A DNA stretch of 64,000 bases. Origin: Ferruginibacter sp. GTDB taxonomy: Bacteria; Bacteroidota; Bacteroidia; Chitinophagales; Chitinophagaceae. The notes beneath the pieces were generated by a model that saw only the letters and a list, made by a program, of their open reading frames with translations, made no database searches and was not told the DNA's origin. Shown piece by piece: positions 1 to 7,117 of this stretch (position 1 is the stretch's first letter; each line of letters begins with the position of its first letter). The stretch covers positions 62,001-126,000 of the forward strand of contig JAHBTN010000008.1 of assembly GCA_019638575.1 (NCBI GenBank). The letters run 5' to 3'. The translations under genes and the position numbers were made by a program.

Positions 1-310
1 TAAGCGCTATCTTGCTTCCAAAATAACTGCCCGCAAAAAACGCAAGCGATATGATGACCACCACCCTTATATCAATATAACCCTGTTTGTAATATTGCAT
101 AACCCCTAACAGCCCGATGGGTAATAATAATATACCCAACGATGTGCCTTGCGCCATCTTTTGCGAAAATGCAAGAAAATATACAAGAGCCGGTACAATA
201 ATAATTCCTCCGCCAATTCCAACCAGGCCACTTAATACACCGGCGGCAATGCCTACCATTATCAGTATAATAATCATTTGTGTGCTCATAACAGTTTTTT
301 TTTGATTCAT
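1..310 (-). CDS. TauE/SafE-family membrane exporter, C-terminus cut by the window edge
   Basis: The reverse strand reads an open frame from an ATG at 310 to the left edge, about 103 codons, with no stop. An alternative ATG lies at 289. The visible part has a hydrophobic first helix followed by the glycine-rich segment GVLSGLVGIGGGIIIVPAL and a downstream QGTSLG motif. These are hallmarks of TauE/SafE (formerly DUF81) transporters, which export sulfite, sulfoacetate or related organosulfur anions across the inner membrane. Only the first two to three membrane segments are seen, so the substrate cannot be assigned. It lies 52 nt downstream of ppa on the same strand and could be read through from that operon. 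Confidence 0.8.
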   Translation of the reverse strand, partial: MNQKKTVMSTQMIIILIMVGIAAGVLSGLVGIGGGIIIVPALVYFLAFSQKMAQGTSLGILLLPIGLLGVMQYYKQGYIDIRVVVIISLAFFAGSYFGSKIAL

Positions 311-362
311 ATTAATATGCTTATTTGATACAGCAGATTTACGTTTAAAATGGCCGTTAAAT

Positions 363-902
363 TTAATTAGGAAACTTCACTTTATAATAGGCAATGGCTT
401 CTTCAATAACTTTATAAGCGGCTTCTTTATCCTGGAATTCATCTATCTCCACTTTTTTATTTTCAAGCACTTTGTATTGTTCAAAATAATTGCGTAAAAC
501 TGCAATGAAATGTTTGGGTAAAGATGCAACATCTGTATAAAAATTTACAGCAGGGTCTTTACTGGCTACTGCAATTATTTTATCATCTCTTTCTCCATTA
601 TCAATCATCTGCATGTTGCCAATAACAGTAGCTTCTACCAGGCAAAGCGGAGCAATGCTTTCGCTGCAAATTACCAATATATCCAATGGGTCACTATCCT
701 GCCCAAGGGTTTGAGGTATAAAGCCATAATTAACCGGGTAATGAAAAGATGAATAAATAACACGATCTAATTTTAATAAACCTGTTTTTTTGTCCACTTC
801 ATATTTTGCATGAGAGCCTTTAGGAATTTCGATTAGCCCATTTACGGTTTGAGGTGCTTTGTCTCCATAATCGGCGCCGTGCCAGGGATGTAATGTGTAC
901 AT
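363..902 (-). CDS. ppa: Inorganic pyrophosphatase, family I
   Basis: This cytoplasmic enzyme hydrolyses pyrophosphate to two phosphates and so pulls biosynthetic reactions forward. The 179 residues match the usual length of bacterial family I enzymes. Visible active-site elements are EIPKGS at about 25-30 with K33 and E35, YPVNYG at about 55-60, the metal signature DSDPLD at 69-74, and the acidic/Lys cluster at 101-108. The gene starts 8 nt downstream of crcB, so the two are almost certainly co-transcribed. Family I pyrophosphatases are Mg-dependent and classically inhibited by fluoride, which gives the pairing with a fluoride exporter a plausible logic. Confidence 0.96.
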   Translation of the reverse strand: MYTLHPWHGADYGDKAPQTVNGLIEIPKGSHAKYEVDKKTGLLKLDRVIYSSFHYPVNYGFIPQTLGQDSDPLDILVICSESIAPLCLVEATVIGNMQMIDNGERDDKIIAVASKDPAVNFYTDVASLPKHFIAVLRNYFEQYKVLENKKVEIDEFQDKEAAYKVIEEAIAYYKVKFPN

Positions 903-910
903 ACTAAGTT

Positions 911-1279
911 TTAATTTTTAATAAATAAAGAATACCCCAAAAATGTGGCTGCAATTCCCAATACAATGCTTAACCCAATATAAAGTAATGCTATGCTGTA
1001 TTTGCCGCTTTGCAGCAGTCCCATGTTTTCTAACGAAAATGCCGAGAAAGTGGTAAAGCCGCCACAGAGGCCGGTTGCCAGGAACAGTTTCCAGTTATTT
1101 GAAAAACTTTCATCTCTTATGCTAAGTGCAAATACAATCCCGATGATGAAACTGCCGATGATGTTTACACTAAAAGTAGCTATTGGAAAATGTTTATTGC
1201 TCATTAATAAGCCGGTTGCATATCTTAACACCGAACCTGCAGCGCCTCCTAATCCAATAAGTAAAAAATCCTTAACCAT
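911..1279 (-). CDS. crcB: Fluoride exporter CrcB/FluC
   Basis: This small four-helix inner-membrane protein forms dual-topology dimeric fluoride channels that keep cytoplasmic fluoride low. The 122 residues are typical. Family signatures are visible: GGAAGSVLRY at 11-20, the conserved Asn in TFSVNIIGS near residue 39, and GLCGGFTTFSAF at about 70-81, which includes the Phe/Thr track residues. It sits 3 nt after a small lipoprotein gene and 8 nt before ppa. No fluoride riboswitch can be placed directly upstream because the preceding coding region abuts it. Confidence 0.95.
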   Translation of the reverse strand: MVKDFLLIGLGGAAGSVLRYATGLLMSNKHFPIATFSVNIIGSFIIGIVFALSIRDESFSNNWKLFLATGLCGGFTTFSAFSLENMGLLQSGKYSIALLYIGLSIVLGIAATFLGYSLFIKN

Positions 1280-1282
1280 CTT

Positions 1283-1690
1283 TTATAAATTTCCCGAAAA
1301 TGTATATTTAAGATCAATAAGCCATTTACCATCAATACGCACAATTTTTAATGGAGTTTTATCGGTAATGTTATAACTGTTGCTGTAATTAAAAATGCAT
1401 ACCGTATCGGTTATATAACTTATTTCGTTCACTATTATATCGGCATTTTTATATTTTTCAAGCACCTCTTTACCTTTTTGGTTGTATTGTTTTTTAAACC
1501 TTTCAAAAATCTGCATATTAGTGTCATCTTTAAGCAGGTATTGTTCGGCTTCTTTAAAATTATCATCCAAAATATTTCTTACAAAAGCACGTGCTACATC
1601 AACATCTGTTTTAGGTGTTTTAGCCAATTCGTTATTACAGGAGATGACAGTTGTAAAAAGGAAAAGAAGAAAAAAGTATTTTTTTAGCAT
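1283..1690 (-). CDS. Small lipoprotein, DUF4878-like
   Basis: The 135-residue product starts with a charged n-region and a hydrophobic stretch ending in the lipobox-like VISC (Cys at about residue 18), so it is probably lipid-anchored in the envelope. The rest is one small alpha+beta domain ending in IVRIDGKWLIDLKY. This resembles the NTF2-like DUF4878 lipoproteins common in Bacteroidota, in which a helical part is followed by a curved sheet ending in a DGxWKI-type strand. It is the first gene of a lipoprotein-crcB-ppa run, 3 nt ahead of crcB. A second member of the same general type lies just upstream. Function is unknown. Confidence 0.7.
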   Translation of the reverse strand: MLKKYFFLLFLFTTVISCNNELAKTPKTDVDVARAFVRNILDDNFKEAEQYLLKDDTNMQIFERFKKQYNQKGKEVLEKYKNADIIVNEISYITDTVCIFNYSNSYNITDKTPLKIVRIDGKWLIDLKYTFSGNL

Positions 1691-1720
1691 GGTTAAAGTT
1701 AATCAACTTTAAATAAAGGT

Positions 1721-1753
1721 AAAAAAAAGCATCCCGTTTAATTGCCGGGATGC
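1721..1753 (-). terminator. Rho-independent terminator after the 1774-2352 lipoprotein gene
   Basis: On the minus strand GCATCCCG pairs with CGGGATGC across a 9-nt loop and is followed directly by eight T residues. It begins 20 nt past the upstream lipoprotein gene. It separates that gene from the lipoprotein-crcB-ppa unit. Confidence 0.85.
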
Positions 1754-1773
1754 TCATTAACTTGTGCAAGTAT

Positions 1774-2352
1774 TTATTGTTTTTCCATTTCTTTCTTCAT
1801 CGAATCCAATGCATCCATCCCTTTTTGCATCAGCATTTTAAGAGAATCGGGGTTCATGTTCTTTAGCCTTTCCAGGCCTTTTTCAATATCCTGTGTACCG
1901 GGGCCCATATCGCCTTTCATGCTGTTAAACATACCATCACCCGAATTAAGTAATGATATTTTCCAGGCTCCATCTTCCTTTACCAGGTTAAACGTATGCG
2001 ATTCTGTTTTTCCATTTTCTGTTACTTCTGCATCTACGGTGGCTTTATCGCCATCTACCTTTTCATTCTTTAAGGTATATTTTACGTCTTTCACTTTGGT
2101 TTTAAATTCATCGCCCATTTTCGATTTCATTTTGGCAATAGCATCGGGGTCAACACTTGTTACCAGTTTTTCGGCTGATTCTAAAAACTGAACATCTTTT
2201 TTTGTAATGAATTTTTTAATATCGTCCATGTTGCCGTTTTTCATGGCGGTAAACATGGCATCAATGGTGCCGGTTGGCGATGTCATGTCAGAGTGTGTAT
2301 TGCAGGCGGCTATACCGGCAAGCAAACAAAAGCCCAGGATTAATTTTTTCAT
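1774..2352 (-). CDS. Lipoprotein with DUF4878-like domain
   Basis: The 192-residue product has a signal peptide ending in the lipobox LAGIAACN (Cys near residue 17). Next comes an NTF2-like domain at about 27-130, with the helical start SPTGTIDAMFTAMKNG and the terminal strand KEDGAWKISL. The charged C-terminal tail (about 140-192) is rich in Met, Lys, Asp and Glu, predicted helical, and repeats MKxxM-like spacing. The first part matches DUF4878-type lipoproteins. The tail is family-variable and its role is unknown. It has its own -7 box upstream and its own terminator downstream, so it is probably monocistronic. Confidence 0.75.
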   Translation of the reverse strand: MKKLILGFCLLAGIAACNTHSDMTSPTGTIDAMFTAMKNGNMDDIKKFITKKDVQFLESAEKLVTSVDPDAIAKMKSKMGDEFKTKVKDVKYTLKNEKVDGDKATVDAEVTENGKTESHTFNLVKEDGAWKISLLNSGDGMFNSMKGDMGPGTQDIEKGLERLKNMNPDSLKMLMQKGMDALDSMKKEMEKQ

Positions 2353-2375
2353 TTCTTACTTTTTTATTTAAGCAT

Positions 2376-2383
2376 CAAAAATA
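2376..2383 (-). promoter_or_regulatory. -7 box TATTTTTG for the lipoprotein gene
   Basis: Exact match to the Bacteroidota -7 consensus TAnnTTTG on the minus strand, 23 nt before the ATG at 2352. No clear -33 TTG at the usual spacing was found. Confidence 0.45.
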
Positions 2384-2450
2384 ATTTTATTTTTCTTCTC
2401 CGGCATTATTTTTTATTTATAGGCTAAAACTATGTACTGTTTTATAAGTA

Positions 2451-2477
2451 AAAAAAAGAGGCGCTCATAGGCGCCCC
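2451..2477 (-). terminator. Rho-independent terminator of phoH
   Basis: On the minus strand GGGGCGC pairs with GCGCCTC (one G-U pair) across a short loop, followed by seven T residues. It starts about 23 nt after the phoH stop codon. Confidence 0.8.
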
Positions 2478-2500
2478 TGTATCTGAAAGGTTAGTAAGTG

Positions 2501-3490
2501 TTATTTTTTTGTATTGTTTTCTTTGGCTTCGGCATTGCGTACATCTTCCTTGTTATAAGCTTTTATGATTTGCTTTACAAGCCTGTGCCTTACCACATCT
2601 TCTTCATCAAGTTCTATATGTGCAATGCCTTCTATGTTCTTAAGGATTTTAGTTGCTTTAAACAAACCGCTTGACTGGTTTTTAGGCAGGTCAATCTGTG
2701 TGGGATCGCCGGTAATGATGGCTTTTGCATTTGGGCCAATACGGGTGAGAAACATTTTTATCTGCAGGTCGTTTGTGTTTTGTGCTTCATCTAAAATGAT
2801 GAATGCATTATCCAAAGTACGACCACGCATGTAAGCAAGCGGCGCTATTTCGATAGTGCGTGTGCTCATGTAATAACCAAGTTTATCGGCAGGTATCATG
2901 TCGTCCAATGCATCGTACAAAGGCCTTAAATAGGGGTCAATTTTTTCTTTCAAATCGCCGGGTAAAAATCCCAGGCTTTCTCCGGCTTCTACGGCTGGCC
3001 TTGTTAAAATTATTTTTTTAACGGTCTTGTTTTTTAAAGCCCTTACTGCAAGCGCTACAGCCGTATAGGTTTTACCGGTACCGGCAGGGCCTATAGCAAA
3101 CAGTATATCGTTCTTGTCGCAGGCTTCCACCATTTTTTTCTGGTTGGATGTACGGGCCCTTACTGTTTTACCATTGGGGCCAAACACAAGCACATCATTG
3201 GGATTGCGATCCATAAAATTATCAATTACCCGTTCATCATCGCCGCCCAAAATCTGTTCAAAATAATTGGCGCTCATGTGGCCATTCCGTTCAAGGTACT
3301 GAAGTATAAGTTCAATTTTTTCCCTGGCGCCTTCAATTTGTTCAGGTGCCCCGCTCAATTTTATCTGCGTGCCCCTGCTGAGTATTTTTAATAAGGGAAA
3401 TTTCTTTTTGAGGATGTCTAATTTACCGTTGTTGACGCCAAAAAATTCGATAGGGTTTACGGTCTCGAGATTAATGATCGTTTCTGTCAA
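2501..3490 (-). CDS. PhoH-like P-loop ATPase
   Basis: The 329-residue cytoplasmic protein has a KH-like RNA-binding N-terminal part (about 1-70) and a PhoH P-loop domain. Walker A is GPAGTGKT at 134-141 and Walker B is FIILDEAQN at about 230-238. PhoH proteins are ATPases linked to RNA metabolism, sometimes next to YbeY, and are induced by phosphate stress in E. coli; the exact role here is not known. The frame can only begin at a TTG (3490), because an in-frame stop lies 9 nt upstream and the encoded N-terminus TETIINLETVNPIEFFG looks like the family start. The TTG start is therefore preferred. Confidence 0.92.
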   Translation of the reverse strand: MTETIINLETVNPIEFFGVNNGKLDILKKKFPLLKILSRGTQIKLSGAPEQIEGAREKIELILQYLERNGHMSANYFEQILGGDDERVIDNFMDRNPNDVLVFGPNGKTVRARTSNQKKMVEACDKNDILFAIGPAGTGKTYTAVALAVRALKNKTVKKIILTRPAVEAGESLGFLPGDLKEKIDPYLRPLYDALDDMIPADKLGYYMSTRTIEIAPLAYMRGRTLDNAFIILDEAQNTNDLQIKMFLTRIGPNAKAIITGDPTQIDLPKNQSSGLFKATKILKNIEGIAHIELDEEDVVRHRLVKQIIKAYNKEDVRNAEAKENNTKK

Positions 3491-3825
3491 TGGATTTTAG
3501 TTTTTGCCGCTGTTTTTGTCATAATCCAATTAATGGGTAAGCATTGCAGCGGTTAGTTAACAATTAAAATTCAGTTTATACTACTAACTTATCTCTATAA
3601 CCAAATTTAACGAATTGATTTTAATAGATGAAGCATTTACTTATCAACAGGTGTTAATTAAATTGAAAATATCTTTTTGTTTTATTACAACAACAATAAA
3701 AAGAACGTATCATAACAAGCAACAAATTTATTTTTTAAAACTGCAGAAAAATGTTTGACTGAAAATTTACAGTGTAAAATTTATATATGCATTTAAGCAC
3801 TACTTTTACATAATAAAACTAACCG
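3491..3825. other. AT-rich divergent intergenic region
   Basis: These 335 bases lie between the divergent phoH and the small plus-strand membrane gene. I see one exact minus-strand -7 box (3602-3609), a DnaA-box-like 9-mer TTATCAACA at 3641-3649 that is one base off the consensus, and a weak plus-strand box TACTTTTA at 3801-3808. No ORF or RNA gene is supported. Confidence 0.5.
3602..3609 (-). promoter_or_regulatory. -7 box TAAATTTG for phoH
   Basis: Exact TAnnTTTG match on the minus strand, about 110 nt upstream of the phoH TTG start. This would give a fairly long 5' leader. No clear -33 element was found. Confidence 0.35.
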
Positions 3826-3987
3826 ATGGGCATACTGAATCAAATAGCCGAATATCTTTTTTTAAAGAAGAAAGACCCCAACAGGCCACATTCAAAGTTT
3901 GTAAAGTATATGCATGGCATCAACAGGTTATCAATTTTATTATTCCTGTTGGCGATGATTATTCTTATTATAAAATTATTGAGGTAA
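3826..3987 (+). CDS. 53-residue single-span membrane protein (DUF6728-like)
   Basis: An ATG frame of 53 codons encodes MGILNQIAEYLFLKKKDPN, then a basic/polar stretch and a strongly hydrophobic segment at about 35-51 that ends in LLR. A charged cytoplasmic N-terminus with one C-terminal membrane helix fits a tail-anchored small protein. Chitinophagaceae carry short proteins of this style (possibly DUF6728), but I cannot confirm the family. Its last 12 nt overlap the end of lpxB on the other strand. A weak -7-like TACTTTTA sits 18 nt upstream. The coherent composition favours a real gene. Confidence 0.6.
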   Translation: MGILNQIAEYLFLKKKDPNRPHSKFVKYMHGINRLSILLFLLAMIILIIKLLR

Positions 3988-5097
3988 CCTTGTAAGAAAT
4001 GTATAAATACTTTCAGCCGCATTGGCCGATGCATGGCCGCCCTGGCTTAACAGGTTTTTAAGCTGGGCATAATCATCCTTTAATTGTTTTTGTTTTTTTT
4101 CGTTGGTAAGCAACAGGTTTAATTCGTATTTAAGGTTTTCAACAGTTAAATCATCCTGTATCAGTTCTTTCACAACTTCCCTGTTCATAATCAGGTTTAC
4201 AAGGCCTATGAATTTTATTTTAATTAGCCTTTTTGCTATTTGATACGAAAAGGCGCTACCCTTATAACAGATTACTTCGGGCACTGCAAACAAAGCCGTT
4301 TCTAAAGTGGCGGTGCCGCTTGTTACCAATGCCGCTTTCGATTGCACTAAAAGCTGGTAGGTTTTATTTACAACAGAAGAAACATTTTTATAAGGTGCCA
4401 GCAAGCCGGCATAAAAACTTTCGTGCAGCCCCGGCGCTTTGGCTACTACAAATTGATAAGCAGGAAAATGCCCGGCCACCTGCAACATGATGGGGAGTTT
4501 TTTTAAAATCTCCTGTTGCCTGCTGCCTGGCAGTAAAGCAATAATATTTTGTTGTGTATTGCCTGGTGAAGCGTTTTCATTTTCTTTTTCAAATTCTTCC
4601 ACCACTTCTACCAATGGATGGCCCACATACTCCACTTCGTAGTTCCATTTTTTGTAAAAATCTTTTTCAAAAGGAAGTATCACCAGCATTTTATCTACAC
4701 ATTCTTTTATCAGTTTCACCCTGTTTTCCTTCCATGCCCATACCTGCGGCGAAATATAATAGATTACTTTGAAGTTGTTTTCCTTTGCCCATTTAGCAAT
4801 GCGTAAATTAAAACCGGGATAATCAATTAGTATTATTGCAGTGGGTTGATATTGTAAAATATCATCTTTACATTTTTTAATATTCTTCAAAATGGTTCGC
4901 AGGTTTTTTATCACTTCTAAAAAACCCATAAAGGCAAGATCCTTGTAATGCTTTACCAGCGTAGCGCCGGCGGCCTCCATCTTATCGCCGCCCCAGCAGC
5001 GTATATCGGCTGCGGCATCTCTTTTTTTTAACTCTTTAATCAGGTTGCTGCCATGCAGGTCTCCGCTGGCTTCGCCTGCTATTATGTAATAACGCAT
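3976..5097 (-). CDS. lpxB: Lipid-A-disaccharide synthase
   Basis: This GT19 glycosyltransferase condenses UDP-2,3-diacylglucosamine with lipid X to make the tetraacyl disaccharide of lipid A, at the inner face of the inner membrane. The 373 residues match the family. The N-terminal motif GEASGDLHG (8-16) is diagnostic. The middle contains IDYPGFNLRIAKWAK and YYISPQVWAWKENR, and later come GSRQQEI and TSGTATLETAL, typical of the UDP-sugar binding half. The ATG at 5097 gives the family N-terminus MRYYIIAGEASGD. The gene follows a 4Fe-4S protein gene by 50 nt and may be co-transcribed. Confidence 0.96.
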   Translation of the reverse strand: MRYYIIAGEASGDLHGSNLIKELKKRDAAADIRCWGGDKMEAAGATLVKHYKDLAFMGFLEVIKNLRTILKNIKKCKDDILQYQPTAIILIDYPGFNLRIAKWAKENNFKVIYYISPQVWAWKENRVKLIKECVDKMLVILPFEKDFYKKWNYEVEYVGHPLVEVVEEFEKENENASPGNTQQNIIALLPGSRQQEILKKLPIMLQVAGHFPAYQFVVAKAPGLHESFYAGLLAPYKNVSSVVNKTYQLLVQSKAALVTSGTATLETALFAVPEVICYKGSAFSYQIAKRLIKIKFIGLVNLIMNREVVKELIQDDLTVENLKYELNLLLTNEKKQKQLKDDYAQLKNLLSQGGHASANAAESIYTFLTRLPQ

Positions 5098-5147
5098 GCT
5101 GCAAGTTAAATTTAAAGTTGAAGATGGGCTAACTGTATTTTGTAAGA

Positions 5148-6458
5148 TTAATTTAATTCATCTGCCCATTTATCCCTGTCGTCGGGGCTAAACTTCCAGG
5201 GTGCAAAATTATTTTCTATGTTGCCAAACATCACATTCCATTCCTGTGGTGCATTGCTGTCTTCCATTATAAGCGATCGGCGTAGTTCTAAAATTATTTG
5301 CAAGGGCGATATAGATACAGGGCATTCCTGCACACAGGCATTACAGGTGGTGCAGGCCCTAAGTTCTTCAACAGTTATATGAGAGAAAAGATTTTTTCCG
5401 TCATCCTTAAATTCGCCATTGGCCCTTATGTTTTTTCCTACAGCTTCAAGCCGGTCACGGGTATCCATCATTATTTTACGTGGACTTAATAATTTGCCTG
5501 TTTGATTGGCAGGGCAGGCGGCAGAACATCGGCCACATTCGGTGCAACTATAACTGTCTAATAAACTTTTCCAGCTTAGGTCAAAAACATCTTTGGCCCC
5601 AAATTTCATGGGTGCGGTTTCGCCGGTGGGTGCAAGTTCGGGCTGCATCATGTACTTTACTTCGTTTTGTACATTTTCCATGTTATCCATTTTGCCCATA
5701 GGCTCAAGCCTTGCATAATAGGCATTAGGAAAAGCAAGAAGTATGTGCAGGTGTTTACTGTAAGGCAGGTAATTTAAAAATGCAAAAATGCCCAGTATGT
5801 GCAGCCACCAACAACTTCTTTCAATAATAACCAATGCAGATACCGAAAGTCCGTTCATCATCGGGGCAATGATACCCGAGATTAAAAAATTACCAGTTTC
5901 ATGATAATGTGCAGCGCCTTTAAATTGTAAGGCACGGTCGGCGCTGTTCATGATAAGGAAAAGCGTCATCAAAATAATTTCGGTAATTAAGATGTAATTG
6001 GCATCGCTGCGTGGCCAGCCGTCTAGGTCTTTGCTGATAAATCGTTTTAGCTTTATGATATTCCTTCTCACTAAAAAAATGCTGCAGGCAATTAAAACAC
6101 CCAATGCCAAAATTTCAAATGCATTTATAAGAAAAGTATATAAGCCACCAATGTATGGAAGAAAGAGGCGATGGGTGCCAATCATCCCGTCCAGCACAAT
6201 TTCAAGCACTTCAATATTAATGATGATGAAGCCTGCATATACAATGAAATGCATCACCGCCACCAGTGGGTTGCGAAACATTTTTTTCTGCCCAAAGGCC
6301 AACAGCAACAGGTTCCTCCAGCGAAGCTGCTTATTATCGTTTAGGTCTTCATCTTTGCCCAACAAAATATTACGGCGTATGATGGAAATATTTTTGGCAA
6401 ATAACCAGATTGCGAAAGCGGCTACAGCTATAAAAATGATTTGTTGTACAATTTGCAT
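5148..6458 (-). CDS. Membrane-anchored bis-[4Fe-4S] protein, heterodisulfide reductase-like
   Basis: The N-terminal half has several hydrophobic helices (about residues 1-24, 60-85, 105-130, 155-175 and 195-240) with several membrane-embedded His residues. The C-terminal half carries two ferredoxin motifs of the form CxxCxxCxxxCP: CTECGRCSAACP at about 302-313 and CTTCNACVQECP at about 370-381. This matches Bacteroidota electron-transfer proteins related to HdrE/HdrC or NarI-like plus glycolate-oxidase subunits. I chose the ATG at 6458 (436 aa) because it puts the first helix at the N-terminus; a start at 6524 would add 22 residues. The usual CCG-domain partner gene is not adjacent. Confidence 0.85.
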   Translation of the reverse strand: MQIVQQIIFIAVAAFAIWLFAKNISIIRRNILLGKDEDLNDNKQLRWRNLLLLAFGQKKMFRNPLVAVMHFIVYAGFIIINIEVLEIVLDGMIGTHRLFLPYIGGLYTFLINAFEILALGVLIACSIFLVRRNIIKLKRFISKDLDGWPRSDANYILITEIILMTLFLIMNSADRALQFKGAAHYHETGNFLISGIIAPMMNGLSVSALVIIERSCWWLHILGIFAFLNYLPYSKHLHILLAFPNAYYARLEPMGKMDNMENVQNEVKYMMQPELAPTGETAPMKFGAKDVFDLSWKSLLDSYSCTECGRCSAACPANQTGKLLSPRKIMMDTRDRLEAVGKNIRANGEFKDDGKNLFSHITVEELRACTTCNACVQECPVSISPLQIILELRRSLIMEDSNAPQEWNVMFGNIENNFAPWKFSPDDRDKWADELN

Positions 6459-6567
6459 AAGCAGGTTTGTGCTGCTAAGATAAAAAATAACCGTTGATAA
6501 AGCATCATGGTTGTTTTGCAGCAAAGCTTTTCATTTATGTATTATTTTCAATTAAATTCGTGCAATT

Positions 6568-7065
6568 ATGCAGGATAAGAAATACATACTTGATGCCCGG
6601 GTGGCCGATAAAAAACTGCGCCGCATGGCTTTGCAGGTGGTAGAGCAGAATTACAATGCTACCCAGCTTGTTTTGATTGGTATTAAGCAAAACGGCATTG
6701 TAATTGCCGAAAAAATAAGAAAGCATTTAAAAGATGTTTTTAATGGCGAAGTACTGGTACTTGAATTAAGTATGGATAAAAAGCATCCTGCCGAAATTAC
6801 TTTAAATGAAAATTTTGATTTTACCGGTAAGATTATTTTATTGATTGATGATGTAGCTAACAGCGGCCGTACCATGCTGTATGCACTAAAGCCATTACTT
6901 GAAAAATTTCCTAAAAAAATACAAACGCTTGCCCTTGTAGAAAGAACGCACAAGACTTTTCCCATTGCGGTTGATTATGTGGGTGTATCTGTTTCCACCA
7001 CATTACACGAACACATTTTTGTGGAAGTGGATGGGGGAGAAGTAACCGGTGCCTGGATGGAGTGA
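6568..7065 (+). CDS. Phosphoribosyltransferase, PyrR-like
   Basis: The 165-residue cytoplasmic protein has a type I PRTase fold with the PRPP-binding loop LLIDDVANSGRT at about 91-102 and a flexible-loop/C-terminal segment ending in VTGAWME. The general layout, with LIGIKQNGIVIAEKI near 36-50 (the PRPP-side loop), is closest to PyrR, the uracil phosphoribosyltransferase/pyr mRNA attenuator. No pyrimidine genes are nearby and no PyrR binding site was recognised, so a purely enzymatic role is equally possible. The gene is divergent from the 4Fe-4S gene across about 110 nt. Confidence 0.8.
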   Translation: MQDKKYILDARVADKKLRRMALQVVEQNYNATQLVLIGIKQNGIVIAEKIRKHLKDVFNGEVLVLELSMDKKHPAEITLNENFDFTGKIILLIDDVANSGRTMLYALKPLLEKFPKKIQTLALVERTHKTFPIAVDYVGVSVSTTLHEHIFVEVDGGEVTGAWME

Positions 7066-7117
7066 TACAATTTGTTTGATTAATTATAAATCCTGTTATA
7101 ATTCGAAAATTAAAAAT

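Noticed and set aside
993..1376. Plus-strand ORF of 127 codons across crcB
   Set aside because: It lies opposite crcB, which shows clear family motifs; its own product has no recognisable features.
3641..3649. DnaA-like 9-mer as part of a replication origin
   Set aside because: One imperfect box here and one perfect box at 35506 are isolated, with no box cluster and no dnaA or dnaN nearby.
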